Of a stretch of 64,000 nucleotides of DNA, positions 1 to 9,700 are shown in pieces. The stretch lies in contig JBKQSP010000031.1 in assembly GCA_052143575.1 (NCBI GenBank), positions 1 through 64,000 on the forward strand. Direction: 5' to 3'. Below the pieces are notes generated by a model. That model did not search any database. It saw only the letters and a program-made list of their open reading frames with translations, and was not told the DNA's origin. This stretch comes from JAKACA01 sp052143575 (GTDB taxonomy: Bacteria; Actinomycetota; Acidimicrobiia; Acidimicrobiales; Bog-793). A program made the translations under genes and the position numbers. How positions within the stretch are numbered: the first letter of the stretch is position 1; each line of letters begins with the position of its first letter.

Positions 1-1
1 A

Positions 2-100
2 GGAGAGGTCGAGATCTCCAACAAGATCGGTGGTGTCCTGCCGGTCAACGCCCTCGACAACCTCACGCCTGAGTACTGGTACTTCAAGGCCGCTTCCTGA
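2..100 (+). CDS. C-terminal end of an unidentified protein (partial)
   Basis: Reading in the frame that ends at the TGA at 98-100 gives about 32 residues finishing in NLTPEYWYFKAAS. The gene begins before the window. The remnant is too short to assign a family. The strong hairpin about 40 bases downstream fits a transcript ending here, which supports this being a real gene end. Confidence 0.5.
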   Translation, partial: GEVEISNKIGGVLPVNALDNLTPEYWYFKAAS

Positions 101-363
101 TCGGGAGCACGTAGTCAACAGAGGTAGCTGACTCGCCTGGCCCCCACCGGGGAGGGATGTCCCTCCCCGGTGGGGGCCTCGAGCATCCAGTGCCGGCAAG
201 GCGATGGAAGGCGCAGGACCCTGCCCGCAAGCCCCGCAGCGAGCTCAGAGCACCACGACGGCGACGCACGACGGCAGCCCCGGCTGACCATCCGGCGCCA
301 TGACAGTATTGGAGTGCAGCCACGGCGCAGCAAAGGGCGGATAGACCACGAAGTGAGGGTCAC
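101..363. other. Intergenic region with terminator and upstream leader
   Basis: 263 bases with the terminator at 139-178. The rest shows no ORF with coding features; it presumably holds the promoter of the 364 gene. A possible TATTGG box is near 306-311. Confidence 0.4.
139..178 (+). terminator. Strong hairpin terminator
   Basis: A perfect 18-19 bp GC-rich inverted repeat with a 2-4 base loop: left arm 139-157, right arm 160-178. It lies just after the stop at 100 and before the divergently unrelated gene at 364. There is no obvious U-tract, which is common for high-GC actinobacterial terminators. Confidence 0.8.
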
Positions 364-3300
364 ATGGGACGTCGGTACGGCGGCACGCTGATGGCGATGA
401 TCTCGCTCGTCGGCGGAGCCATCGCCCTTGCCGTTGCGGCCCCCTCGGCGGGGGCAACAGCCTCGGCGACGAAGCGGCCCGGGGCGGCGGCGCACGGGAC
501 GTCGCCCGTCCACCTCACCGCATCCGGCTCGTGGCAGGCGGAGACGGCGCCCTTGCCGGCGGCTCCGCTCGACCCAGGAGCCTCGATCGAGCAGACCGTC
601 TGCCCCGCCGCCGCCGACTGCGTGTCGGTGGGCCAGTACCTCTCGGACAGCGGCACCCGTGGCCTCATCGCCCGAGAGGACGGGGGCACCTGGAGCTCCG
701 CACCGGCTCCTCTCCCCTCCAGCTTGCGGGACACGACCTACTTTGCGCTCGGCGCCGTCGCCTGCCCGGCCGGTGCCGTCTCGGTGAGCCACTGCGTCGC
801 CGGCGGTGTGGCCTCTCAGACACCCGGCGGAGATGGTCATGCCGTCCTCCTCGTGCAGTCAGCATCGGGATGGCAGGCGGTGACGGCCCCGGCCGTGCCA
901 GCAGCGTCGGGTATAGCCGCCACGCCGGCGAGCGGTTATTCCGCCGTCGTCGGCATCTCGTGCCCGGCAGCGGGTGCCTGCATCGCCATGGCGTCGACCG
1001 ACGAGGAGAACCGCGCCGTGTTGCTCGAGCAGAGCGGAGCGCACTGGAGGGCGTCATCCGTCCCGCTCCCCGCCGGGGCTGCCTGGGGAAGCGAACGTGC
1101 CCTGCAGCTCTCCCAGTTGGCCTGCACCGGGATCGGCGTCTGCGACGCCGTGGGCGCCTACGCCACGACGAAGGGCGCCGAGCAGGCGATGATCCTCTCG
1201 CTCTCGGCGGGCGACTGGTCCGTGGCAGCGGCACCGCTGCCGACGAAGGCGGGCGACTCCGACCTCACCGGTCTCGAGTGTGCCGACGCCACCTCCTGCG
1301 TCGCCGTCGGCTGGTACCAGACCTCCATCGGCAGCCTCACGCCCATGGCCCTCACGGGATCGCCGGCGGGATTCGTCGCTGAGACCGTGGCACTGCCCGG
1401 TGCCTTGGCAGACGACAGTGCCGCCCTGCTGGACGTCTCCTGCCCCGCTGTGAGCGACTGCGTTGCCAGCGGCGAGGTCGAGAACCCGAATACCGGGAGC
1501 ACGCGCTCGTTTCTGTGGAGCCAATCCGGCGATACGACGCCGGCGGTTGCCCTCACGCCGTACCCGAAGGGCTTCGGCGGGACGGACAGCACGGTCCTCG
1601 ACGCCGTCTCGTGCGTGTCATCTGACGAATGCGGCTTGGCCGGCGCCGTCGCCACCTCCGGGCGCTCGGCCGCCATGGTCGTGCTCGACGACGGCGGGAC
1701 GTTGCGCGCCACGGCGGCAGCACCGTCTACGTCCTTCGCCTCGCTCACGAGCCGTGACACCCCCTTGGTCCGCCTCACGAGCCGGGGGCCGCTCGCAGCC
1801 ATCGGCGCCGAACGACTCGGATCGGCGGCCGTGAGGCTGCGCTTGGCTTCGCTGCGGGAGCGACCGTGGATGGAGCGCCTCGCCCGCGCCGACAACGCTC
1901 TCCGCCTCGCCACCCCGCCTCAGGCCCCGCCAGCGGGGCGGCCGGCGCTCGACCCGGCCCTGCGGGCGACCGCGGCGGCGCCGGCCGACCAGCTCACGGC
2001 GCTCCTCGACACCATCACCTGCGGCCCTGAGCCACTCTCGTCCCCGCTCACCTGCAGCGGTGGTGGTGCGACGCTCGATTCCCACGGGGACGTCATCCCG
2101 GCGTGGCTGCACGTGGCCGGAACCGAGATCGTGTTTTCGCGACCGCCGGTTCCAGGGGGCGGTATCCACGACGAGCTCGCCAGCATCGAGGCCCTCGCCT
2201 GCCCGGCACCGAGCGAGTGTCTCGCCGTCGGCTCGGCGGTGAACTCGAGCGACGGCTTCGACGACGGGAGCCTCGTCGAGGAGATGGCCGGCACTCGTCT
2301 CGGTCATCTCACGAGCCGCATCTTGCCGCTGCCCCCCGGAGCCCTCGCCCATCAGTCCGAGAACCTCTCCGACGTCGCCTGCGTGTCGCCGGGCGCCTGC
2401 ATCGCCTCGGGCGGCTATGAGGACGCCGGCGGCAACGAGCAGGGTCTCCTCGCCGTGGACCACGCCGGCCGCTGGACCGTGCAGGAGGCGCCCCTCCCGC
2501 CGGGCTCAGCGACCGACGCCTCGCCGACGTTGAACGCCGTCGGCTGCTCAGCGGGCGGCGGTTGCCTCGTCGTCGGCGAGGACGGGCCGTACCAGCCCTA
2601 CGGCGGTGGTGTGGGCCTCCTCTGGACGGACTGGAACGGCCACATCGAGGTGCAGACGTCACCGCTCCCCCGCGGCTCCTCGACTCCCGAGCTCGAGACT
2701 CTCTGGACCGTCTCGTGCCCCGGCAAGGACGACTGCCTGGCGGGAGGCAGCTACCACGACAGCCACTTCTCCGAACTGCCCTTGATCGTGCGCGCCCGAC
2801 CGTCGTCGACCAGGAGCATCGCCGTGGCGGTTCCGGGCAGCCTCGCCGGTGACGACGAGCCCGTCACGTTCCTCAGCTGCGGAGCCGGACTCGGATGCCG
2901 AGCCGCCCTCTGGGACGAATCGCCCACGGGGGCCCTCGGCGGAGCCTTCGCCCGAGCCTCCTCCGGAGCCTGGCCCTCCGTCGTGGCGTCCCTCCCCCTC
3001 TATGGGGTGCCAGGCGACACCGTCATCGACGATCTGAGCTGCGCGCAGCTGTGCGTTGCCGTCGGCAGCGTGCCCCGTCGGTCGCACCGGTCAATGGCGA
3101 CGCTCTGGACCACAGCGGGTGGCGGCGGTGCCTGGAGCGCCCTGGCGGCGCCCGTGCCGGCGTCGCTGCGACGAGGGCCGGTCTCATCGCAGCTGTCCTC
3201 GGTGAGCTGTCCCGGCCTTAACCTGGACTGCCTCGCCGTCGGCGAGGCCGGCGGCGCCCCGATGGTGGACACGCTCGAGGGCGGCTCGTGGCATGCCGCC

Positions 3301-3477
3301 GTGCTACCGAGGCCGAGCGGGTTCTCCGATGTCAGCCTGGACGAGCTGAGCTGTGCCGCCAGTAGCGATGCCCTCAGCTGCGTCGCCGTCGGCTTCGCCG
3401 ACGAGGGTACGGGGCAGCTCGAGGCGATCCTCGACCTGCGCACGATCGCGGGGGGGACGGCGGCGCCTCCGGCGTGA
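364..3477 (+). CDS. Large secreted Cys-pair repeat protein (propeller-like)
   Basis: 1037 residues. Residues 1-31 form a signal peptide (basic start, hydrophobic ISLVGGAIALAVA, then APSAGA). The rest is built from about 16 repeats, each containing a cysteine pair in a motif like SCPAxxxCVAVG, followed by a Gly/Ser/Trp-rich strand segment such as GGTWSSAPAPLP. The Cys spacing (usually 5-7 residues) suggests one small disulfide loop per blade, as in BNR/Kelch-like beta-propellers. Function is unknown; surface exposure is inferred from the signal peptide. A region near residues 455-550 lacks the repeat and is rich in Arg, Ala and Leu, so it may be a spacer between two propellers. The start is preceded by a GAGGG-like site. 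Two paralogues are at 40273 and 53599. Confidence 0.85.
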   Translation: MGRRYGGTLMAMISLVGGAIALAVAAPSAGATASATKRPGAAAHGTSPVHLTASGSWQAETAPLPAAPLDPGASIEQTVCPAAADCVSVGQYLSDSGTRGLIAREDGGTWSSAPAPLPSSLRDTTYFALGAVACPAGAVSVSHCVAGGVASQTPGGDGHAVLLVQSASGWQAVTAPAVPAASGIAATPASGYSAVVGISCPAAGACIAMASTDEENRAVLLEQSGAHWRASSVPLPAGAAWGSERALQLSQLACTGIGVCDAVGAYATTKGAEQAMILSLSAGDWSVAAAPLPTKAGDSDLTGLECADATSCVAVGWYQTSIGSLTPMALTGSPAGFVAETVALPGALADDSAALLDVSCPAVSDCVASGEVENPNTGSTRSFLWSQSGDTTPAVALTPYPKGFGGTDSTVLDAVSCVSSDECGLAGAVATSGRSAAMVVLDDGGTLRATAAAPSTSFASLTSRDTPLVRLTSRGPLAAIGAERLGSAAVRLRLASLRERPWMERLARADNALRLATPPQAPPAGRPALDPALRATAAAPADQLTALLDTITCGPEPLSSPLTCSGGGATLDSHGDVIPAWLHVAGTEIVFSRPPVPGGGIHDELASIEALACPAPSECLAVGSAVNSSDGFDDGSLVEEMAGTRLGHLTSRILPLPPGALAHQSENLSDVACVSPGACIASGGYEDAGGNEQGLLAVDHAGRWTVQEAPLPPGSATDASPTLNAVGCSAGGGCLVVGEDGPYQPYGGGVGLLWTDWNGHIEVQTSPLPRGSSTPELETLWTVSCPGKDDCLAGGSYHDSHFSELPLIVRARPSSTRSIAVAVPGSLAGDDEPVTFLSCGAGLGCRAALWDESPTGALGGAFARASSGAWPSVVASLPLYGVPGDTVIDDLSCAQLCVAVGSVPRRSHRSMATLWTTAGGGGAWSALAAPVPASLRRGPVSSQLSSVSCPGLNLDCLAVGEAGGAPMVDTLEGGSWHAAVLPRPSGFSDVSLDELSCAASSDALSCVAVGFADEGTGQLEAILDLRTIAGGTAAPPA

Positions 3478-3543
3478 CCTTCGGCCCTACCGGTGCGGCC
3501 GCGGCGCGGTGATGATCGTTGTGAGCACCGAAAGGAGCCGAGC

Positions 3544-3726
3544 ATGCAAGCCAAGCTGGGTGACCACATCGTGATCAAAGGCCATCACATCGGCGAGGCG
3601 GACCACGACTGCGAGGTGATCGAGGTTCGCGGCCCAGATGGCGGGCCGCCGTACGTCGTTCGGTGGCAGGACAGCGGGCAGGAGGGGCTCTACTTCCCGG
3701 GCTCGGACGCGATCGTCAAGAACTAG
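3544..3726 (+). CDS. DUF1918 domain protein
   Basis: 60 residues. The protein has the DUF1918 pattern: an N-terminal MQAKLGDHIVIKG, then EVIEVRGPDGGPPYVVRW and a terminal FPGSDA. Proteins of this family are small, SH3-like, cytoplasmic and common in Actinomycetota; their role is unknown. The start at 3544 is chosen because AAAGGAG lies 5-8 bases upstream and the family begins at this Met. An upstream in-frame extension to 3493 has no family support. Confidence 0.92.
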   Translation: MQAKLGDHIVIKGHHIGEADHDCEVIEVRGPDGGPPYVVRWQDSGQEGLYFPGSDAIVKN

Positions 3727-3780
3727 GACGACCGAGGGACTCCCGCCACGCGCTGGCCTCGTGCGGCTCGGGGTGCTGGG

Positions 3781-3786
3781 TAGAGT
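3781..3786 (+). promoter_or_regulatory. -10 box for a leaderless rhodanese transcript
   Basis: TAGAGT sits 8 bases before the ATG at 3795, with no Shine-Dalgarno sequence between. This spacing would put the transcription start at or near the start codon. The same TAGAnT form recurs at 12327 and 39762. Confidence 0.5.
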
Positions 3787-3794
3787 TTCCGCCC

Positions 3795-4127
3795 ATGGTC
3801 ATCGACATCACCGTTGCCGAGGCCGTCGCCCTCCTGGAAGCGGGCGGCGTGTTGCTGGACGTCCGTGAGCCAGATGAGTGGGCGGCCGGGCATGCCAAGG
3901 AAGCCCGCTTCATACCGATGAACTCCGTGGCGGCACGGCTGGCAGAGCTACCGAGCGACCGCCCGATCGTCGTGATCTGCCGGTCCGGCGGGCGCTCAGC
4001 CGCCGTGGCAGAGGCATTGCTCGGCTTGGGATTCGACGCCGCCAACCTGGCGGGCGGCATGCATGCCTGGGCCTCGGAGGAGCACGCCGTGGTGACGGAC
4101 GCCGGTGCGCCGGGCAGCGTGATCTGA
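3795..4127 (+). CDS. Rhodanese-like domain protein
   Basis: 110 residues, a single rhodanese domain. It has LLDVREPDEWAAGH (the conserved Asp-Val-Arg-Glu motif), the active-site loop VICRSGGRSAAVA with the catalytic Cys in CRSGGRS, and the closing NLAGGMHAW. Such proteins carry a persulfide on the Cys and transfer sulfur in the cytoplasm; the acceptor is not known. A longer ORF starting at 3663 exists, but homology begins at the ATG at 3795, which also has a TAGAGT -10 box just upstream. Confidence 0.92.
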   Translation: MVIDITVAEAVALLEAGGVLLDVREPDEWAAGHAKEARFIPMNSVAARLAELPSDRPIVVICRSGGRSAAVAEALLGLGFDAANLAGGMHAWASEEHAVVTDAGAPGSVI

Positions 4128-4187
4128 GACCCTGCCCCACCGGCTCGTGGGCACCGAGGGACAGGCAGCAGGGCGTGCGCGTCGGGC

Positions 4188-4610
4188 CTAGCGCCGTCGC
4201 TCCATGTACCGTTCAGCAGCGACATCGAGAAAGCCGAACTTGCGATAGAGCCCGTGAGCATCCCTCGTCGCCAGTAGCTGCAACCTGATCTCGCGTAGGT
4301 CGTCATGCGACGCTGCAACGCCGACCATGAACTCGCCGAGGCGGCGGCCCCGGTGCGCTCTGTCGACGAAGACGTCGCACAGCCAGGCGAACGAAGCGTA
4401 ATCGGTGACCCATCGGCAGATGCCGGCCTGCTCGCCCGAGCTCGTATAGAGGCCGAGCGTCAAGGATCTCTCGATCGAGCGGCGCACGAGCTCGATCGAC
4501 CGGCCCGTCGCCCAGTAGCTCTCGTCGGCGAGCCAGCCGTGCACGCGTTCCGTCTCGATGAGCGAAGGGTCGTCGCTAACGAAGTAGCCGTCCGGGCCGT
4601 CCCAGCGCAC
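4188..4610 (-). CDS. GNAT family N-acetyltransferase
   Basis: 140 residues. The order of elements fits GNAT: an acceptor-side N-terminal half, beta strand AWLCDVFVDRAHRGRRLG containing the acetyl-CoA pyrophosphate loop (R-G-R-R-L-G in place of Q/RxxGxG/A), then RLQLLATRDAHGLYRKFGF, which is the usual C-terminal Tyr-x-Lys-x-Gly-Phe. It probably acetylates a small molecule or amine in the cytoplasm; the substrate cannot be read from the sequence. It stands alone on the minus strand between two plus-strand genes. Confidence 0.88.
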   Translation of the reverse strand: MRWDGPDGYFVSDDPSLIETERVHGWLADESYWATGRSIELVRRSIERSLTLGLYTSSGEQAGICRWVTDYASFAWLCDVFVDRAHRGRRLGEFMVGVAASHDDLREIRLQLLATRDAHGLYRKFGFLDVAAERYMERRR

Positions 4611-4711
4611 GGCACGATGATAGGGACGCCACGGGGCCTGAGACGGCCGCAGGCGGCGGCCCGGCGCTCACCCGATGAGCCGATCCTGGCCGATGATGCA
4701 AGGATCCTGAG

Positions 4712-6691
4712 GTGCAAAACACGCAGAGAGGTCGCCTGCACGTCTTCCTCGGAGCGGCTCCTGCCGCCGGCAAGACCTATGCCAGCCTGCAGGAAGCCCG
4801 GCGCCTCGCCGACGAGGGTGTAGAGGTGGTCGTCGGCCTGGTCGAGACGCACGGGCGGGCGGCACTCGATGAGCAGCTCGAGGGCCTGGTCGTCATAACA
4901 CCGCGACAGGTCTTCTACCGCGGCCACAACTTCGACGAGCTCGACCTGCCGGCCCTTCTCGAGCAACACCCGCAGACCGTGCTCGTCGACGAGCTCGCCC
5001 ACTCGAACTCCCCCGGTCTTGCCCACGCGAAGCGCTGGCAGGACGTCGAACAGCTCCTCGACGCCGGCGTCAACGTCATCAGCAATCTGAACGTCCAGCA
5101 CCTGGCCAGCCTCAGCGACGAGGTGGAGCGGATCACGGCCCTGCCCCAGTCCGAAACCGTGCCCGACGAGCTCGTGGCGTCGGCCGCCCGCATCGACCTC
5201 GTGCGCGTCAGCGCTGCCGACTTGCGCAAGCGAATCGGCGCCGGCGAGATATTCGAGAAGGACGTCGCGACGACCGCCCTTGCGGGTTTCTTCAGTGCGG
5301 GGCACCTCGAGGTGCTCGACGAGCTCATGATGAGGTGGATGTCCGAGCACGGGCGGAGCGAGGTGCTCGGATCCGGCTCGACCGGCGATGCCGGCGCGCT
5401 GCCGGCCAGCGCATCGGACCGTGGCACGGCGCCACCGCGCAGCGGCCCCCTCGTGGCCGTCCTCAGCGGGGCGGCAGAAGGCGCCCGGCTGCTGCGCCGC
5501 GCCGCCCAGCTCGCCAAGTCGACCGGTTCGGACCTCGTCGGTCTTCGAATCCGTGAGCCGAGCGACCCGCGCGACGCCGAGCCGGCGTGGTTGCAGGGAC
5601 AGCGACACCTCCTGACCGAGCTCGGCGGTCGCTACGCCGAGGTGGGCGGCGAGGACGTGGCGAAGGCCGTGTTGCGCTTCGCACAGACCGAAGGGGCCGC
5701 CCACCTCGTGCTCGGCGCCACGAGGCGCTCGCGCCTCGACGAGCTCGCGCATGGCTCCCTCGTCAAAGACGTCGTCAAGGCGAACCCGGCGCTCGAGCTT
5801 CACGTCGTGCCGCCGCCGAGGTCCACCCGAGAGCGGCAACGGGACGAAGGGGCGGACGAGACCTCCACCGCCGGCGCCCGCACGAGGCCCGCCGTGCCTC
5901 GGCGCTTCCCGCAGTGGCGCCGCAGCGAGCTCCCGCTGCGCCGGCGAGTCACCGCCTACGTGCTGGCCTTCGCCGCCCCGGCCGCCATCGCCGGTGCTCT
6001 CGTGCCCTTGCGCGACTCCGTCGGCTTGCCCGGGACGCTCATGACGCTCCTGCTCGCCGTCACGCTCGTCGCCGGCGTGGGCGGGCTCGGACCGGCGGTG
6101 GTGTCAACCGTCTTCGGCGTCCTCCTCTCCGACTACTACCTCACGCACCCGCTGCACAGCTTCCGGCTCGATCGCGTGAACGAGATCTTCGCCCTCATCG
6201 CCTTCGCGGCGGTCGCCGTCGTCGTGAGCGTCCTCGTCAACGTCCTCACCAACGCCGGCGTGGTCGGCGCCCGCCGGCTCGCCGTGGCCGGTGGTCTCGC
6301 CCGCCTCGCCGCCGACTGCCTCGTGGCGGCCGGCTCCTCCGTGCCGCAGAAGACGCTCGACGCCCTTCGCAGCACCCTCGATCTCGATGGCGTCTCCGTG
6401 CTGAGCCCGGCAGGCCCGGACTGGAACGTCGAGACCGTCGCCGGCGAGCACGCCCCGCAGCGGCCGGAAGAGGCGTCCTCGTTCGTCGAGATCGGGGACG
6501 GCCGAATTCTCGCTCTCGCCGGCGGCCGCGCCGTCTCGGAGGAGTCGGACCTCATCCGAACGTTCGTGTCGGAAATCCGGCTCGAGCACGAGCGCGTGCA
6601 GCTGGAGCGGATCCGCCGGCTGGCGGGGGACGGCTCGGACCTCGCCTCCCGCCCCGCCCCTTCCGCCCGCTCGGGAACAGCCGGCGATTGA
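4712..6691 (+). CDS. KdpD-like sensor module lacking the histidine kinase domain
   Basis: 659 residues from a GTG with AAGGA seven bases upstream. Domains in order: KdpD N-terminal domain (about 1-210) with Walker A-like FLGAAPAAGKTYA and VLVDELAHSN; a universal-stress-protein domain (about 245-370) with LVLGATRRSR; a DUF4118 membrane block of about four helices (about 410-510); and a GAF-like segment (about 530-640). It stops shortly after RLEHERVQLERIR, where the dimerisation/His-phosphotransfer helix of KdpD would begin. KdpD senses K+ limitation or osmotic stress. This form cannot autophosphorylate, so it may act as a partner subunit or a nucleotide/turgor sensor. No KdpE or KdpFABC is nearby. 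Confidence 0.88.
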   Translation: MQNTQRGRLHVFLGAAPAAGKTYASLQEARRLADEGVEVVVGLVETHGRAALDEQLEGLVVITPRQVFYRGHNFDELDLPALLEQHPQTVLVDELAHSNSPGLAHAKRWQDVEQLLDAGVNVISNLNVQHLASLSDEVERITALPQSETVPDELVASAARIDLVRVSAADLRKRIGAGEIFEKDVATTALAGFFSAGHLEVLDELMMRWMSEHGRSEVLGSGSTGDAGALPASASDRGTAPPRSGPLVAVLSGAAEGARLLRRAAQLAKSTGSDLVGLRIREPSDPRDAEPAWLQGQRHLLTELGGRYAEVGGEDVAKAVLRFAQTEGAAHLVLGATRRSRLDELAHGSLVKDVVKANPALELHVVPPPRSTRERQRDEGADETSTAGARTRPAVPRRFPQWRRSELPLRRRVTAYVLAFAAPAAIAGALVPLRDSVGLPGTLMTLLLAVTLVAGVGGLGPAVVSTVFGVLLSDYYLTHPLHSFRLDRVNEIFALIAFAAVAVVVSVLVNVLTNAGVVGARRLAVAGGLARLAADCLVAAGSSVPQKTLDALRSTLDLDGVSVLSPAGPDWNVETVAGEHAPQRPEEASSFVEIGDGRILALAGGRAVSEESDLIRTFVSEIRLEHERVQLERIRRLAGDGSDLASRPAPSARSGTAGD

Positions 6692-6710
6692 CGCTTCAGG
6701 CCGTCATTGC

Positions 6711-6716
6711 TAGAAC
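6711..6716 (+). promoter_or_regulatory. Possible -10 box upstream of the S53 protease
   Basis: TAGAAC lies 66 bases before the preferred GTG start at 6782. Its position argues against translation starting at the TTG at 6707, which would lie upstream of the transcript. The match to TAnnnT is imperfect. Confidence 0.3.
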
Positions 6717-6781
6717 GCCCTCGTGGCGACGGCAAGCCACCCGAGGGCCGGCGGCGACGCGGCCGGAAACGAGGCGTCAGC

Positions 6782-9700
6782 GTGGGCAATGGCAATCACC
6801 TCCGTCGAAGCTGGCGTTCCACGCGACCGAAGGCCCGCCCGGGGGGCGGCGCTCCAGCGGGGGCGGCCGCATGGCGGCGCACGGGAGCCGTCGCCGTCCT
6901 CGGCGTGCTCGCCCCGGCGGCGGGCCTCATCGCCTCCACGCCTGCTCGGGCGGCCGCCAACCCGCCGTCCTGGCGGCTCGTCGAGGTGGCCGCGGCGCCG
7001 CAGCTTCCCACGAGAACGGTCCGCCTCGGCGCCGTCGCGCCCGCCCAGCTCATCACGGGTGCCATCGTCCTTCGTCCCCGCGACGAGGCAGCGCTCTCCG
7101 GGTTCCTGGACGATGTCACCGACGCCCGCTCGCCCCTCTTCCATCAGTATCTGTCGAAGGGGCAATTCGGCAGCCGCTTCGGTGCCACACCCGACACGAT
7201 CGGCGCCGTCACGAGACTGCTGACCGCTGACGGGTTGCACGTCAGCGGCGTCTCGGCGAACGACCTCCTCGTGCAATTCAGCGGATCGGCCGCCCGCCTC
7301 GAGTCCGCCTTCCACACCGGTCTCGTCAACTACCGGTTTCCCGACGGCGCCGCCGGGCGGGGCACCACCTCGGCGGTCCGGCTGCCCGCCCCCATCGCCG
7401 CCAGCGTCGTCACGGTCGTCGGCCTCGACGACCTCTTACACTCGACGAGCAGCCTGGAGCACCTCACGAGACACCTCCGCCACAGCGTGGCTGCCGAGAC
7501 GCTGCCGGCGACTCCGTCGGCGGCGCCCAAAGCCTGCGGCGGCGCCCTCGGTCAGGGCACGTTCGGCGGCGTGACCGACGACGAAGTCGCCCACTCCTAC
7601 GGGGTGGACGGTCTCTACGACGCCGATGACTTCGCCGCCGGCCAGACCGTCGACGTCTTCGAGCTGGAGCCGTTCGCCACGTCCGACATCGCCACCTTCG
7701 ACGACTGCTACTTCGGCGTGAGCCACACCAGCCAGATCACCGTGAAGGCGATCGACGGCGGAGCCGGCACAGGACCGGGCTCCGGCGAAGCCGTCCTCGA
7801 CGTCGAGGACGTCTCTGCACTGGCTCCCGCCGCCCACATCGACGTCTACGAGGGGCCGAACACGACCTTCGGCAGCATCGACACCTACAACGCCATCGCC
7901 GTGGCGGACAACGCCAGGGTCGTCACGACGAGCTGGGGGTTGTGCGAGTCGGCGCTCGCCGTCGGGGCACCCGGCACGCAGGAGGCCGAGAACGTCATCT
8001 TCGAGGAGACGGCCGCCCAGGGGCAGTCGGTCTTCGCCGCCGCCGGCGACGACGGATCGGACGACTGCGCCAACCAGGCGAGCAGCCCGATCGCCCCTGA
8101 CCTCTCGGTCGACGACCCCGGTAGTCAGCCGTACGTCACCTCCGTAGGGGGCACGAGCTTCCTGACCACGTCGGAGCCTCCCGACGAGATCGTCTGGAAC
8201 GACGGGTCCAACTTCGGGGCCGGGGGCGGCGGTGTCTCCGACACCTGGGCGCAGCCCGCCTGGCAGGCGAGCGCCTCGGTGGACGGAACGGCCGTCAGCG
8301 GTGTCACGAGCGCCGAGCCGTGCAGCGACGATCCAACCGGTGCCCTGACCTCGAGCTACTACAACCTGCCCGGACTGGCGACGACTCTGCCGAGCGGGAC
8401 TGCCTGCCGCCTCGTGCCCGACGTCACGGCGCTCGCCGACGAATTCACGGGCATCACGGTCTACATGGCGGCGGCCGGCGGTTGGACGACGTTCGGCGGC
8501 ACGTCCTCGTCCACTCCGCTGTGGGCAGCCATGACGGCCGACGTCAACGCCTCCAGCTTCTGCTCGGCGACGGCCGGAGCCGGCGTCGGCTTCATCGGCC
8601 CGTTGCTCTACGACGTAGCGTCCTCGTCACCGTCCGACTATGCGGACGCCTTCAACGACATCACCGTGGGAGACAACGACGATCTCGACGTCGGGCCCAC
8701 CGGCACGACGTTTCCGGCTACCACCGGCTACGACCTCGCCTCCGGGCTCGGGTCGCCGAAGATCACCGACGGAAGCAGCCCGGGGCTGGCAGCGCAGCTG
8801 TGCGACCTCGTGACCTCTGCGAACCGACCAAGCGTGAGCGGGGTGGCGCCTACGGCGGGCACCTCGGACGGCGGCACCTCCGTGACGATCAGCGGCAGCG
8901 ACTTCGGCTCGACACGGGGCAGCGTCTACTTCGGGGACGAGCACGCCACCGTCGTCAGCTGGACGGCCGCATCCATCGTGGTCACAACGCCGGCCTACGA
9001 CGCCCCTCCTGGCACCATCGGCCCCGCCGCCGGCCCTGCCGACGTCACGGTGGTGACGGCCACCCCACAGGCCTCGAGCGCGCCGGGACCGGCCGCCACC
9101 TTCCACTACACGGCGGAGGGTTCGAGCGGGAAACCCGTCGTCGACTACCTGTCGCCGTCGGGCGGAACCACGAGCGGTGGTGGCACGGTGGACGTCATCG
9201 GGAGCGGCTTCAGCTCCGCCATCACACCGACGGTGACCTTCGGGGGCGTCCCGGGCTCGGTCACCGTCCGCAGCGACAGCGAGTTGCAAGTCGTGCCACC
9301 GCCCCTCGGGGGCGGTACGACGTGTGCGCACCCCTCGGACCCCTCCGTGTGCCAGGTCGACGTCGTCGTCACGACGAGCACCGGCTCGTCGGCGGCCTCC
9401 GACATCCTGCCGGCCTACAGCGGCCCCTTCCAGTTCCAGCCCTCCGGGCTGCTCGTCGCCCCGGCAGGGACCGAGACGGTGCCGGCCCCGACCGAGTTCG
9501 ACTACGCGCCGGCGCCCACCATCTCGAGCGTGTCCCCGTCCTACGGCTCCGAGACGGGCGGGACGCCCGAGACCCTCACGGGGAGCGGCTTCGACGTCCT
9601 CACCTACGAGTGGGTCACCTTCGGCCCCCCCAAGCAGGGGGCGTCGCAGGACTACGCCATCGACTCGATCTCGCCTGACTCCCTCGTGGTGACCGCACCA

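Noticed and set aside
5587..7230. A 547-residue Arg/Pro-rich plus-strand protein
   Set aside because: It overlaps the KdpD-like and S53 genes in another frame, and its Arg/Ala/Pro composition is typical of a GC-rich shadow frame.
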